This document shows, piece after piece, positions 1-8,464 of a stretch of DNA of 64,000 bases; position 1 is the first letter of the stretch; every line of letters starts with the position of its first letter. The stretch is from Bacteroidales bacterium UBA5382 (GTDB taxonomy: Bacteria; Bacteroidota; Bacteroidia; Bacteroidales; Dysgonomonadaceae). The stretch covers positions 179,242-243,241 of the forward strand of contig DHOU01000010.1 of the NCBI GenBank assembly GCA_002409745.1, in the 5' to 3' direction. The notes beneath the pieces were generated by a model. It did not search any database. It saw nothing but the letters and a program-made list of their open reading frames with translations, and was not told the origin of the DNA. The position numbers and the translations under genes were made by a program.

Positions 1-381
1 GTAAAGTTCTTGAAGGTAACCTTCCACTTTGTCCACTAACGGTAAAATATCATCTGCACCGAGAATGGCCCAATCATCATAATCGCCGGATTGACGTAAC
101 TCAAAAAGCCGGCTGTAGAAACTTCCCCATTCATCGCTTATAATACCGGTGCGAATAAAGTGCAGACCAAGCAAACGAATTACACCGGAATGAGTGGATG
201 CAAAATAATTATTTTTCAGTAATAGAGCGCTGGTCATATAATAACAGGCATAATACATTCGATTAGCAGCTGCATACCAATATTCATTAGCAATAATACC
301 TTTCGCCTCCTGCCACGTTTCGAACGCCCGGTTAACACGGTTATGTATAAGAGCCGCTTTCTCTTCATCCGTTAATTTCAT
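1..381 (-). CDS. HEPN domain protein, partial (C-terminus beyond window)
   Basis: The frame is open from ATG at 381 down to the window edge, giving 127 codons with no stop, so the C-terminus is missing. The helical sequence contains RMYYACYY at about residues 41-48, which matches the core helix of the HEPN family (usually R-x-Y-Y-A-x-x-H). The His normally found seven residues after the Arg is Tyr here. Its start overlaps the stop of the upstream nucleotidyltransferase gene by ATGA, so the two are probably translationally coupled. HEPN/MNT pairs are known as toxin-antitoxin modules in which the nucleotidyltransferase modifies and silences the HEPN RNase. With the His missing, RNase activity of this copy is doubtful. 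The family assignment is good; the function as a toxin is inferred. Confidence 0.8.
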   Translation of the reverse strand, partial: MKLTDEEKAALIHNRVNRAFETWQEAKGIIANEYWYAAANRMYYACYYMTSALLLKNNYFASTHSGVIRLLGLHFIRTGIISDEWGSFYSRLFELRQSGDYDDWAILGADDILPLVDKVEGYLQELY

Positions 382-716
382 AACTCAATACCTTCCGCTT
401 CTACATTTTTAAAAAAAAGAGTACCCTCTCTCTTCATCCATTCCGAAAGCGTATAAAGCTTCATACTAAAATAGGCTCCGAAATCCCATCCTACGCGCAC
501 AAACGGATAAGCAAGCCGGTCGAAATCAGACGGGCTAAGAACATCTTTATCTACTAAAATCAATAGATCCCAATCCGAATCGGGACCGGCGTCGCCTCGC
601 GCTTGGGAACCGAAAAGAATCAATTTACTTTCCGGCACGACTTCCTCCTTGACTTTCTTTATTTGTTGAATAATTGTATTGCGATCAAGTGTTGACATAC
701 TTACAAGTGTTGACAT
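378..716 (-). CDS. MNT-type minimal nucleotidyltransferase (antitoxin-like)
   Basis: This protein of up to 112 residues has the nucleotidyltransferase motif GSQARG (residues 36-41) followed by DSDWD (46-50), the metal-binding pattern of the pol-beta MNT family. It is the usual partner of HEPN proteins, and its stop overlaps the start of the HEPN gene downstream. MntA-type antitoxins can transfer AMP to the HEPN toxin. The start is ambiguous because an exact 18-bp tandem duplication (686-721) provides two in-frame ATGs, at 716 and 698, each beginning M-S-T-L. The downstream one gives the more typical length of 106 residues. Confidence 0.85.
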   Translation of the reverse strand: MSTLVSMSTLDRNTIIQQIKKVKEEVVPESKLILFGSQARGDAGPDSDWDLLILVDKDVLSPSDFDRLAYPFVRVGWDFGAYFSMKLYTLSEWMKREGTLFFKNVEAEGIEL

Positions 717-721
717 ACTTA
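686..721. repeat. 18-bp tandem duplication at the MNT gene start
   Basis: Two perfect adjacent copies (686-703 and 704-721) of an 18-bp unit duplicate the start codon region of the MNT gene in frame (MSTLVS then MSTLDR). A copy-number change would add or remove six residues without a frameshift, and would move the initiator ATG relative to the promoter. Confidence 0.9.
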
Positions 722-784
722 ATTGTTTTAGTAGAACAAAAATACAGAATCTTCTTTATTTCACAAGTATTATCCGGGAGATTC

Positions 785-1468
785 TTACAGCATTCTCTGC
801 AAATCGCCGCGGCGGAGAATATCGATTGTGCGACCGTCTACGCCAATAATTCCCTCCTCCGCCAGTTGCATCATCACATTCACCAGAGCCGGACGCGAAA
901 CACCGAACAAGTGCGCCAGGTCTTGCTTCGATATTTTCAGTTGGCACACGCGTTCGCCTTTCGACTCTTTGAGGATGTAATACGCCAGCTTCGCACGAAT
1001 GGTGCGCAACGAAACCAACCGCAATTTCTCGGTTAAATGAACGACTTTATTCGACACGAACATCAGAAAAGCATCCCTGAACGCGTCATACTTCCGGATT
1101 AAGAAATACACGTTCTCCTTCGGAATCAAAATGGCCGCACAGTCGGTAAACCCTATCGCCGTAACAGGCGAATGGTTATCATCGGCAAACAAAAATGCGG
1201 GAGCCAGCGGGTTGGGAGCTTTAAGATGCGCAACCTCCATAAAGTCTCCCTTTTCATCGGACATTTCGGTACGCACTTCGCCTTGTATCAAGATATACAA
1301 CATTTTATATTCCGCTCCCTGAGCAAAAAGCATATCCCCTTTACCATACCGTTTGAGCGTATAACGCACATCTTGAAGAAACTCTTCACGCCGCTCGGGA
1401 GGGATGGAACTACAGAGCGGACACTTGAATATGAGCGGACCGTATGCGGATGAATGTTGGTTTGTCAT
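785..1468 (-). CDS. Crp/Fnr family transcriptional regulator
   Basis: This protein of 227 residues has an N-terminal cyclic-nucleotide-binding beta-roll (about residues 25-140, including the G-D-M-L-F-x-Q-G turn) and a C-terminal winged helix. The recognition helix lies near SKQDLAHLFGVSRPALVNVM, about residues 178-200. There is no clear Fnr-type N-terminal Cys cluster, although CPLC is present at about residues 16-19. It is divergent from the NrfH-containing gene. Crp/Fnr proteins next to nrfHA in Bacteroidales are commonly taken to control nitrite or nitrosative-stress genes, so that is its likely role. The effector (heme/NO, redox or nucleotide) is unknown. The 402-bp spacer it shares with nrfH contains two GTTGCAAC palindromes that could be its operators. 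Confidence 0.85.
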   Translation of the reverse strand: MTNQHSSAYGPLIFKCPLCSSIPPERREEFLQDVRYTLKRYGKGDMLFAQGAEYKMLYILIQGEVRTEMSDEKGDFMEVAHLKAPNPLAPAFLFADDNHSPVTAIGFTDCAAILIPKENVYFLIRKYDAFRDAFLMFVSNKVVHLTEKLRLVSLRTIRAKLAYYILKESKGERVCQLKISKQDLAHLFGVSRPALVNVMMQLAEEGIIGVDGRTIDILRRGDLQRML

Positions 1469-1870
1469 ATTATTTTTAAATAACTATCGGATGAATAGGC
1501 GTTTCCCTTACGAAAATACATCTTTTTTTCCTATTCGTCATATTTATTACACTTTTTTCAGCAGAAGAAGGCTATTTTTACGGAAATAATAAGTTGAAAT
1601 GGTTGCAACTAAATCAGAAACATTTAGAAACTGTTTAAATTTCTTACGAAGACTGTAATTAAACTATTCTTCGCCTTCAAAAAGTTTCTTTTTTGTATTC
1701 TTCTTCCTCTTATTTGGCTCAAATAGCCCGCTATTATCGCCAAAACGAGAAAGAACACTGCTAAAAAATAATTCTTTTTGAATCGCGAAAGAAATTTAAA
1801 AAGATTCTTAGTTGCAACGACACAACTTACGAAACTTGAATAATGAATACTCTAGCATAGAAAACCGGTC
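1469..1870. promoter_or_regulatory. Divergent regulatory region with two GTTGCAAC palindromes
   Basis: This 402-bp AT-rich gap between the Crp/Fnr gene and the NrfH chimera has no supported gene. The perfect palindrome GTTGCAAC occurs at 1602-1609 and 1811-1818. Extended to 11 bp (GTTGCAACTAA), the two copies lie in opposite orientation. The second is 53 bp upstream of the chimera start. They are candidate binding sites for the divergent regulator, by inference only. No clear TAnnTTTG box was found for either gene. Confidence 0.35.
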
Positions 1871-2773
1871 ATGAATAGATTACGAAACATCTGGCGAGAG
1901 ATAAAGCCGCGGGGAGGTTGGCGCTATCCGGCAATCATCATTACCGGAGCTTTCGTGGGTTTATTTATATACACTTTCTTTGCCTCGCGCGCATACAGCT
2001 ATTTGTCCGATGATCCTTCGGCCTGCGTCAACTGCCACATCATGAGCCCCTACTACGCTACTTGGATGCATAGTTCGCACGGGGGCAACACCACGTGCAA
2101 CGATTGCCACGTGCCGCACAACAACATCGTCAACAAGTATTATTTCAAAGCGAAAGACGGCCTTCGCCACGCGGCCGTTTTCACGTTGCGCGGCGAGAAA
2201 GGCGCCACGGAGAACCGTGCTGAAATGATGGCAGGTACTGCTTACGGAGAATTGTTACAAAGCAAGTCTTTTTTTGATGAAAAAGAAGATTATTACATCG
2301 CTTGCAATACCGTTATTCCAGGTGCGCCAAGTACGACACAACAGTTCGGAGCCTTAGCCCGCATCAAAAAAGATGCAACAGACTTTGATAAAACGTATTT
2401 AGGATATCGTACCTCATCGGGAGGAAAAGGAAAAATTATTACAGCCGAATATTTAACCTCCGGAAAAGCGTTACTCTATATTATGGATCCGGAGTATACC
2501 GGCGCTCCAGGATGGGGGGCTACGGGAGCTAACTGTTATTATGCGATCCTTGATCTGAACACCGATAAACTTGAAAGATTACCTCTTCCACATAGTAAAG
2601 GTAATTTCTCTCAACGTTCGATTGTCTTAGGAAACAAAGCATACATTGGCGTTAATCCGGAAAAAGCGGCTCCTTTGATTTATATTTACGACATCCCGAC
2701 AGGAAACCTGACGAAAGGTAAACCAATCAAAACAGGTTACAGTTTCGAGCGTATTGTCGCATTAATGGATTAA
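1871..2773 (+). CDS. Chimeric ORF: NrfH N-terminal half fused to DUF4374-like C-terminal half
   Basis: Residues 1-107 are a typical NrfH (membrane anchor and quinol-oxidising tetraheme subunit of cytochrome c nitrite reductase). There is one transmembrane helix at about 19-38, then CVNCHIM (52-58) and CNDCH (76-80), then the family's KYYFKAKDGLRHA stretch. From about residue 110-120 on (nt 2200-2230) the sequence changes to a beta-rich protein resembling the C-terminal part of DUF4374 periplasmic proteins, which normally precede PepSY proteins in iron-related loci, as happens here. The third and fourth heme motifs of NrfH, the whole of nrfA and the DUF4374 signal peptide and N-terminal half are absent. 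GC content falls at the join. The simplest reading is an in-frame deletion fusing two operons; an assembly join is the alternative. NrfH function is almost certainly lost. Confidence 0.75.
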   Translation: MNRLRNIWREIKPRGGWRYPAIIITGAFVGLFIYTFFASRAYSYLSDDPSACVNCHIMSPYYATWMHSSHGGNTTCNDCHVPHNNIVNKYYFKAKDGLRHAAVFTLRGEKGATENRAEMMAGTAYGELLQSKSFFDEKEDYYIACNTVIPGAPSTTQQFGALARIKKDATDFDKTYLGYRTSSGGKGKIITAEYLTSGKALLYIMDPEYTGAPGWGATGANCYYAILDLNTDKLERLPLPHSKGNFSQRSIVLGNKAYIGVNPEKAAPLIYIYDIPTGNLTKGKPIKTGYSFERIVALMD

Positions 2774-2794
2774 ACCCTCCATAAACAATAAAAA

Positions 2795-4261
2795 ATGAAG
2801 AAGGTCAGGGCATTTATGTTTTCATTGCATCGGATAACGGGAACAATCATCAGTTTGTTTTTCTTTATGTGGTTCATTTCGGGTTTGGTATTGATATATT
2901 ATCCTTTCCCCAATGTAAGCCCGTCGCAAAAATATGAAAATATGGATGCCTTGCCCGATTCATTGCCTGATATCAACTCCATTTTAGTACGACTTCCTGA
3001 GTCCGGCAAAACGATAAAAAAACTCAGCGTAAGATATTTTCGAGGTCAAACTTTATTTACAGTAAAAACGAATGATCGTGCCTATACTATCTGTAGCGAT
3101 ACACTCAAAGCGGTAAATCCTCTGACATGGGAAAGCATAGAACACACAGCAAAGAAATGGGTGGATGCACCGATTATCAAAATTGATACATTGACAGAAC
3201 GTGACCAGTGGATTATGTATTCGCGCTATAAAGCAGAAATGCCTATCTATAAGTTTTACTTCAACGACAAACAAAAACATCAACTATACATATCTTCCCG
3301 AACAGGGGAAGTACAACAATTTACCGATAAAGGTCAACGTTTTAGAGCATTTATAGGGGCCATTCCTCACAAATTCTACATCCCGGCTATACGAAAAAAC
3401 ACGAAGACATGGACTACTTTATTAACCATCGGAGGTGTAATCGCTCTAATCGCAGCTTTATCCGGAATATACCTTGGGGTATATATCACATACCGAAAAT
3501 ATAAAGCGAAAAGAAGAATTGGAAGTCCCTATAAAAATTATTGGTATAAATGGCATCATATTTTAGGACTTATTTTCGGTATTTTCCTTGCCACATTTGC
3601 CTTTAGTGGAGCGATGGCCTTACAACGAATTCCTTCATGGGTAATTAAAACGCATGGCGATTACAGAGTCAGCAGTTCACAGTTAAGAGGAAAATATCTA
3701 TCCGCGGATTCTTATAAATTGGACTACCGCATTCTTGCAAAAAAATATCCGGATATTAAATCTATCGAATGGGAACACTTTCAAGAGGTTCCAATCTATA
3801 ATATTGTGGTAGGCAACAAAGAAATACGCATAGACGCTTCTTCTTCCGACGTGAAAGAATTATACCTGCAACCGTCGGTTGTGGAAAAAGCGGTCCAAAG
3901 CATACACAAAACAAGTGAGCTTATGTCTACTACGCTCATAAATGAATATGATGAATATTATCTGTCGAAAGAAAGAAGTTTACCGCTTCCGATTTACAAG
4001 ATAAAAGTTGAGAATGCGGATAACAGCATTTATTATATAAACCCAAAAACAGGTGACTTCAAATACTTCAATCAGAGCCGAAAAGCAAAGAAATGGATTT
4101 TCAGCGGACTACATTATCTTAATATCAAATGGTTAGTCGAACGGCCTGTTCTTTGGACTATCGCTATTTGGCTCCTATGTCTTGGGGGTGCGTGTGTTTC
4201 ATTCTCAGGAATCTGGCTGGGGATAAAATATATGCGAAGAAAAATAAAGTCTTTCTTTTAA
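2795..4261 (+). CDS. PepSY-associated transmembrane protein (putative iron/flavin reductase type)
   Basis: This protein of 488 residues has four hydrophobic helices: one near the N-terminus (about 15-37), two in the middle (about 207-230 and 253-275) and one near the C-terminus (about 455-480). Two large periplasmic segments with PepSY-like folds lie between them. Conserved His residues sit at helix edges (SLHRITG near residue 12, WHHILG near 253, GLHYLN near 443), as in PepSY-TM proteins related to ferric-reductase-like membrane proteins. It begins 21 bp after the DUF4374-like half of the upstream chimera. The DUF4374-PepSY pairing is common beside TonB siderophore or heme receptors in Bacteroidetes, but no receptor remains here. 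Electron transfer to iron is inferred from family context, not shown. Confidence 0.75.
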   Translation: MKKVRAFMFSLHRITGTIISLFFFMWFISGLVLIYYPFPNVSPSQKYENMDALPDSLPDINSILVRLPESGKTIKKLSVRYFRGQTLFTVKTNDRAYTICSDTLKAVNPLTWESIEHTAKKWVDAPIIKIDTLTERDQWIMYSRYKAEMPIYKFYFNDKQKHQLYISSRTGEVQQFTDKGQRFRAFIGAIPHKFYIPAIRKNTKTWTTLLTIGGVIALIAALSGIYLGVYITYRKYKAKRRIGSPYKNYWYKWHHILGLIFGIFLATFAFSGAMALQRIPSWVIKTHGDYRVSSSQLRGKYLSADSYKLDYRILAKKYPDIKSIEWEHFQEVPIYNIVVGNKEIRIDASSSDVKELYLQPSVVEKAVQSIHKTSELMSTTLINEYDEYYLSKERSLPLPIYKIKVENADNSIYYINPKTGDFKYFNQSRKAKKWIFSGLHYLNIKWLVERPVLWTIAIWLLCLGGACVSFSGIWLGIKYMRRKIKSFF

Positions 4262-4335
4262 GGTTACGACGATAACAAAATTATCGCAAAAGTCATATTT
4301 TCTGATTGGAATTTTCATATTTTTATAAAAATGAC

Positions 4336-4343
4336 TTCCTTTG
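4336..4343 (+). promoter_or_regulatory. Possible -7 box for glnN
   Basis: TTCCTTTG differs at one position from the Bacteroidetes -7 consensus TAnnTTTG and lies 66 bp before the chosen start of glutamine synthetase. No good -33 TTG was found at the usual spacing, so this is tentative. Confidence 0.3.
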
Positions 4344-4409
4344 CAGGAAATAACAACACGGCTTGGCACACCAAGGCATGCCGTTTCGAAATCCTCTATA
4401 ATAAACTAT

Positions 4410-6605
4410 ATGTCAACACTCAGATTTAAAGCAGTCGTCAAAGCATCGGAGAGAGTTCCGGTGGACGTTCCGATTCCGGACAAGTTACCCTCGGAGAACT
4501 TCGGTAAATATGTGTTCAATAGGACACAAATGTCGAAGTATCTTTCGAAAGAAACCCTAAAAATAGTTCTCGAAGCCATTGATCAGGGAGGAGTTTTGCA
4601 GCGGGAAATCGCCGACCACGTGGCTGCCGGCATGAAGATATGGGCGATGGAAAGGGGAGCCACCCACTACACACATTGGTTCCAACCCTTGACAAGAGGT
4701 ACTGCGGAAAAACATGATTCCTTTATTGATTACATAAACGGCCCCGGCGGAGGCATTATCGAGCGCTTTCCCGGCGGGCTGCTTGCTCAACAGGAACCGG
4801 ATGCATCGAGCTTCCCAAGCGGTGGCATACGAAATACGTTCGAAGCGCGCGGTTATACGGCGTGGGATCCTTCCTCGCCCGCTTTCATTATAGACGACAC
4901 GCTTTGTATTCCTACGGTTTTCATTTCTTACACCGGGGAAGCGTTGGATTATAAAACCCCGCTCTTAAAAGCGTTATCCGCCATAGATAAGGCGGCCGTA
5001 GGTGTCTGCAAGCTGTTCGATTCGAATATAAAGAAAGTGTATTCTTATCTGGGATGGGAACAGGAATATTTTCTGGTCGACGAAGCGCTTTACAATGCCC
5101 GCCCCGACCTGAATCTGACGGACAGAACACTCATGGGGCACGAAAGCGCCAAGAATCAGCAGTTGGAAGATCATTACTTCGGTGCCATTCCTCCCCGGGT
5201 AGCCGCTTTCATGCGGGAAGTCGAATATGAAGCCTACAAATATGGCATTCCCTTGAAAACGCGTCATAATGAAGTTGCACCCAATCAATTTGAACTCGCG
5301 CCCATTTATGGAGAAACGAACTTGGCGGTCGATCAGAATCTGTTGATCATGATTTTAATGGAGAAAATCGCAACCAAGCATCATTTCAAACTCTTGTTGC
5401 ATGAGAAGCCTTTTGCGGGTATCAACGGGTCGGGAAAGCATTGCAACTGGTCTCTGGCGACAAATACCGGGATCGGGTTGTTTACTCCCGGAAAAAAGCC
5501 AACGGAGAATTTAATGTTCGTGACGTTTTTAGTTAATACGCTCATGGCGGTATACAAACACAACGCCTTGCTGAAGGCTTCCATTATGTCGGCGCAAAAC
5601 ACTCACCGATTGGGAGCGAATGAAGCCCCGCCCGCCATCATATCGATCTTTTTAGGATCGCAGATATCCGCCATATTAGACCGTATAGAAGAGAGTTCGC
5701 AAGACGACGAAATTACGGTGGAAGAATTGACGAAAATGAAGCTCGGTATTGCACATATTCCCGAAGTATTCATCGACAACACCGACCGCAACCGTACTTC
5801 GCCTTTCGCCTTCACCGGGAATCGTTTTGAATTCCGAGCAGTAGGTTCGTCGGCTAATTGCTCTGCTTCCATGACGGCATTAAATGTAGCCGTTGCAAAT
5901 CAATTAATCAACTTCAAGAATGAAATCGATCAGAAGACAAAGGCCGGGATGAAAAAAGAAGAAGCCATCTTCGATACCATCCGGCTATATATAAAGGAAT
6001 GTAAACCGATTCGCTTTGACGGAAACGGCTATAGCGACGAGTGGAAGGAAGAAGCGAAAAAACGCGGACTGGATTGCGAAACGAGCGTTCCGCTTATCTA
6101 TGATGCATATACGTCGGACCAATCGGTTAAGATGTTCGAGCGATTAGGCGTACTCAACGAACGCGAGCTACACGCCCGTAACGAAGTAATGTGGGAGACG
6201 TATACAAAAAAGATTCAAATAGAAGCGCGCGTTTTAGGCGATCTTTCGATGAATCACATCATTCCTGTTGCAACCCAATATCAATCGATGCTGCTCGATA
6301 ATTTGTTTAAAATGCGGGCCGTATTCGAAGAGCAGAAGGCAAGAAATCTCTCAAAAGAAGATGCCGTGCTCATCGAGAAGATTGCTTCGCATATATCGAC
6401 TATAGAAACAAACGTAAACGCAATGGTGGATGCGAGGAAAGTGGCTAATAAAATAGACGATGCCCGTCAAAAAGCCATCGCTTATCACGACACGGTTGCT
6501 CCATTCTTCGATATTATTCGCTATCATGTCGATAAGTTGGAGCTGATAGTCGATAACCAAATGTGGCCCCTGCCTAAATACCGGGAGTTACTGTTTATCA
6601 GTTAA
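4410..6605 (+). CDS. glnN: Glutamine synthetase type III
   Basis: This enzyme of 731 residues makes glutamine from glutamate, ammonia and ATP. The start was placed at ATG 4410 (MSTLRFKAVV) because this matches the N-terminus and about 730-residue length of GSIII from Bacteroides; an in-frame ATG at 4341 would add 23 unrelated residues. Visible family blocks are THYTHWFQPLT, EVAPNQFELAPIYGE, GINGSGKHCNWSL and EFRAVGSSANCSASM, which cover the glutamate and nucleotide sites. GSIII forms large cytoplasmic oligomers and is the main ammonia-assimilating synthetase in Bacteroidales. It is a single-gene unit ending in a strong terminator. The icd/gltA/acnA genes at 47-52 kb supply the 2-oxoglutarate skeleton. 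Confidence 0.97.
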   Translation: MSTLRFKAVVKASERVPVDVPIPDKLPSENFGKYVFNRTQMSKYLSKETLKIVLEAIDQGGVLQREIADHVAAGMKIWAMERGATHYTHWFQPLTRGTAEKHDSFIDYINGPGGGIIERFPGGLLAQQEPDASSFPSGGIRNTFEARGYTAWDPSSPAFIIDDTLCIPTVFISYTGEALDYKTPLLKALSAIDKAAVGVCKLFDSNIKKVYSYLGWEQEYFLVDEALYNARPDLNLTDRTLMGHESAKNQQLEDHYFGAIPPRVAAFMREVEYEAYKYGIPLKTRHNEVAPNQFELAPIYGETNLAVDQNLLIMILMEKIATKHHFKLLLHEKPFAGINGSGKHCNWSLATNTGIGLFTPGKKPTENLMFVTFLVNTLMAVYKHNALLKASIMSAQNTHRLGANEAPPAIISIFLGSQISAILDRIEESSQDDEITVEELTKMKLGIAHIPEVFIDNTDRNRTSPFAFTGNRFEFRAVGSSANCSASMTALNVAVANQLINFKNEIDQKTKAGMKKEEAIFDTIRLYIKECKPIRFDGNGYSDEWKEEAKKRGLDCETSVPLIYDAYTSDQSVKMFERLGVLNERELHARNEVMWETYTKKIQIEARVLGDLSMNHIIPVATQYQSMLLDNLFKMRAVFEEQKARNLSKEDAVLIEKIASHISTIETNVNAMVDARKVANKIDDARQKAIAYHDTVAPFFDIIRYHVDKLELIVDNQMWPLPKYRELLFIS

Positions 6606-6628
6606 ACGAACGGCGGGAGAGAATAGCC

Positions 6629-6670
6629 AAAAAGTCGGAAAGAGGGTTTTACACTTTTTTCCGACTTTTC
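6629..6670 (+). terminator. Rho-independent terminator of glnN
   Basis: AAAAGTCGGAAA (6630-6641) pairs perfectly with TTTCCGACTTTT (6658-6669) around a 16-nt loop, starting 24 bp after the glnN stop and with T-rich sequence on the 3' side. The A/T symmetry allows it to work on both strands. Confidence 0.85.
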
Positions 6671-6783
6671 TATTCAGTTGTTTATCGATTAAATATTTAT
6701 GATTCGTAAGTTATTTCGTCTGAAAGTTTGCAGTTTACAGTCACTTCTAACTCCTGACCTCCTTCCTAACTGTCCTTAGTTCT

Positions 6784-6832
6784 TAATTTGTAATTCGTAA
6801 TTCGTAATTTGTAATTTATAATTTGTAATTTA
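6784..6832. repeat. Heptanucleotide tandem array, seven units (TAATTYG type)
   Basis: Seven consecutive 7-bp units in phase: TAATTTG, TAATTCG twice, TAATTTG, TAATTTA, TAATTTG, TAATTTA. It lies between the glnN terminator and the 3' end of the GDP-mannose pyrophosphorylase gene. It belongs to the window-wide family of 7-bp intergenic arrays. Confidence 0.85.
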
Positions 6833-6863
6833 TAGCTCCTTAAAGTCCCTTGCGAAACTTGAG

Positions 6864-7946
6864 TTAAATATATTCGTCTCCAAAACGGAATTTCACATCC
6901 GTGACAAAGTGCTTGATCCGTTGCTCTTCACTTTTCTTACAGATCAGCAACGCATTATCGGATTCCGCAACAATATAACCTTCTAAACCTTGTACGACAA
7001 CCAGTTTATCGTCGCTCATCGTAATAATGTTATCATAACTCTCTATGTAGACCGTTTTGCAATGCAGATTGGAGTTGTTATTTTCATCACGCTCCACCGC
7101 CTCATGTAAGGATCCCCACGTTCCCAAGTCCGACCATCCGAAGTCACCGGTGATTACATACACGTTGTCGGCCTTTTCCAATACGCCATAATCAATCGAT
7201 ATATTTTGACAGAAAGGAAAAATCTTATTGATAAATTCTTTTTCGGCCGAAGTATTAAACATGCCGGCCCCCTCATCAAACCGGTTGACAATGTCAGGCA
7301 AATAGTTTTTGAAAGCTTTCAAGATGCTGTTCACATTCCACAGGAATACCCCGGAATTCCAAACAAATTCACCACTATCTAAGAATGCCTGGGCCAATTC
7401 TTTGTTCGGCTTCTCGGTGAATGTCTTTACCTTATGAATACCCTCTTTGGTCTCCTTATCCAATTGAATATAGCCATAACCCGTCTCCGGACGGCTAGGT
7501 TTAATGCCAAGAGTCAGGAGTACATCATTCTGCTCAACGAATTTCAACCCTCTCTCGATGTCTTTTAAAAACTGTTCTTCCTTTAAAACGAGATGGTCGG
7601 CCGGCGCCACAACGATATTTGCATCGGAGTTCATTGCTTTTATCCGATAGGTAGCGTAAGCAATGCAAGGAGCCGTATTACGCCGTATGGGCTCTAATAG
7701 GATCTGGTTCTCTGCAAGTTCCGGCAGTTGTTCCTTTGTCAAAGATGCATAGGCATCATTCGTAACGATAAAAATATTTTCCGGAGGAATGATTTTTTTA
7801 AAACGATCAAACGTTGTCTGGAGCAACGATCTGCCCGTTCCGAAAAAATCAAGGAATTGTTTGGGCTTTTCTTCTTTACTGAACGGCCAGAAACGGCTTC
7901 CTACGCCTCCTCCCATTATAATACAATAACTACTATTGTTTCTCAT
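6864..7946 (-). CDS. manC: Mannose-1-phosphate guanylyltransferase
   Basis: This 360-residue sugar nucleotidyltransferase makes GDP-mannose from mannose 1-phosphate and GTP, for capsule, LPS or glycoprotein fucosylation/mannosylation. The N-terminal signature G-G-G-x-G-S-R-F-W-P with EEKPKQFLDFF (about residues 12-38) is the nucleotide-binding loop of this family. FTEKPN near residue 172 is the sugar-phosphate site, and NSGVFLWN and DYGVLEK follow. The length matches the short form without the C-terminal isomerase domain found in ManC/AlgA. It is monocistronic, with its own upstream AT-rich region (7947-8140). The call is secure; the symbol is assigned by function. Confidence 0.93.
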   Translation of the reverse strand: MRNNSSYCIIMGGGVGSRFWPFSKEEKPKQFLDFFGTGRSLLQTTFDRFKKIIPPENIFIVTNDAYASLTKEQLPELAENQILLEPIRRNTAPCIAYATYRIKAMNSDANIVVAPADHLVLKEEQFLKDIERGLKFVEQNDVLLTLGIKPSRPETGYGYIQLDKETKEGIHKVKTFTEKPNKELAQAFLDSGEFVWNSGVFLWNVNSILKAFKNYLPDIVNRFDEGAGMFNTSAEKEFINKIFPFCQNISIDYGVLEKADNVYVITGDFGWSDLGTWGSLHEAVERDENNNSNLHCKTVYIESYDNIITMSDDKLVVVQGLEGYIVAESDNALLICKKSEEQRIKHFVTDVKFRFGDEYI

Positions 7947-8140
7947 TGTGAAGACTATAACTTATTATTAAACACACATTATTTACTATTATTATCTTGT
8001 CCGTAATGGAACATTGTAAACATAACGTTATTATCATGACGATTGTTTTTTATTCCGGCTCAATTAAAGTTTAAAGATATAAAATAAATTGAACTTCTAG
8101 AGAATAAACGGCGGTGATTGAAAAAAGACCGGAATTATCA

Positions 8141-8169
8141 TTGAAATCTAAAAATAATGTGTATTTTTG
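8141..8169 (+). promoter_or_regulatory. Promoter of tRNA-Leu
   Basis: TTG at 8141-8143 (-33 element) and TATTTTTG at 8162-8169 (-7 element, consensus TAnnTTTG) are 18 bp apart, with the tRNA beginning 19 bp downstream. This is a good Bacteroidetes sigma-ABfr type promoter. Confidence 0.75.
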
Positions 8170-8187
8170 CAGTCTCTTTTCGAAAAT

Positions 8188-8271
8188 GCCCAGATGGCGG
8201 AATTGGTAGACGCGCTGGTCTCAAACACCAGTGGATTCACTTCCATGCCGGTTCGATCCCGGCTCTGGGTA
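8188..8271 (+). tRNA. tRNA-Leu (anticodon CAA)
   Basis: An 84-nt cloverleaf. Acceptor GCCCAGA pairs with TCTGGGT (terminal G-U) with discriminator A. The anticodon stem CTGGT/ACCAG encloses CTCAAAC (anticodon CAA, reading UUG). A long variable arm typical of Leu follows, then the T arm GCCGG-TTCGATC-CCGGC. The CCA end is not encoded. Downstream lies a stretch of gene remnants, so the tRNA may once have been an integration site. Confidence 0.97.
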
Positions 8272-8275
8272 CTTT

Positions 8276-8316
8276 AAAGCCCCTATTTTCAAATGAAAAT
8301 AAGGGCTTTATATTTT
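8276..8316 (+). terminator. Terminator after tRNA-Leu
   Basis: The left arm AAAGCCCCTATTTTC pairs with GAAAATAAGGGCTTT (one mismatch) around the loop AAAT, then TATTTT. It starts five bases after the tRNA. Confidence 0.85.
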
Positions 8317-8464
8317 AACAAAGGACAAAATAGAAACAACCGGTATTCATTAACATTTGCAGTTCTAGTATTAAGCGTTCGTAAACCCTACCCTTCGCCT
8401 AAACATGAAACGTTATCCGCCAGGTAAGCGATAGCGAACCGTCAAAAAAAATCAGGAGGGAAAT

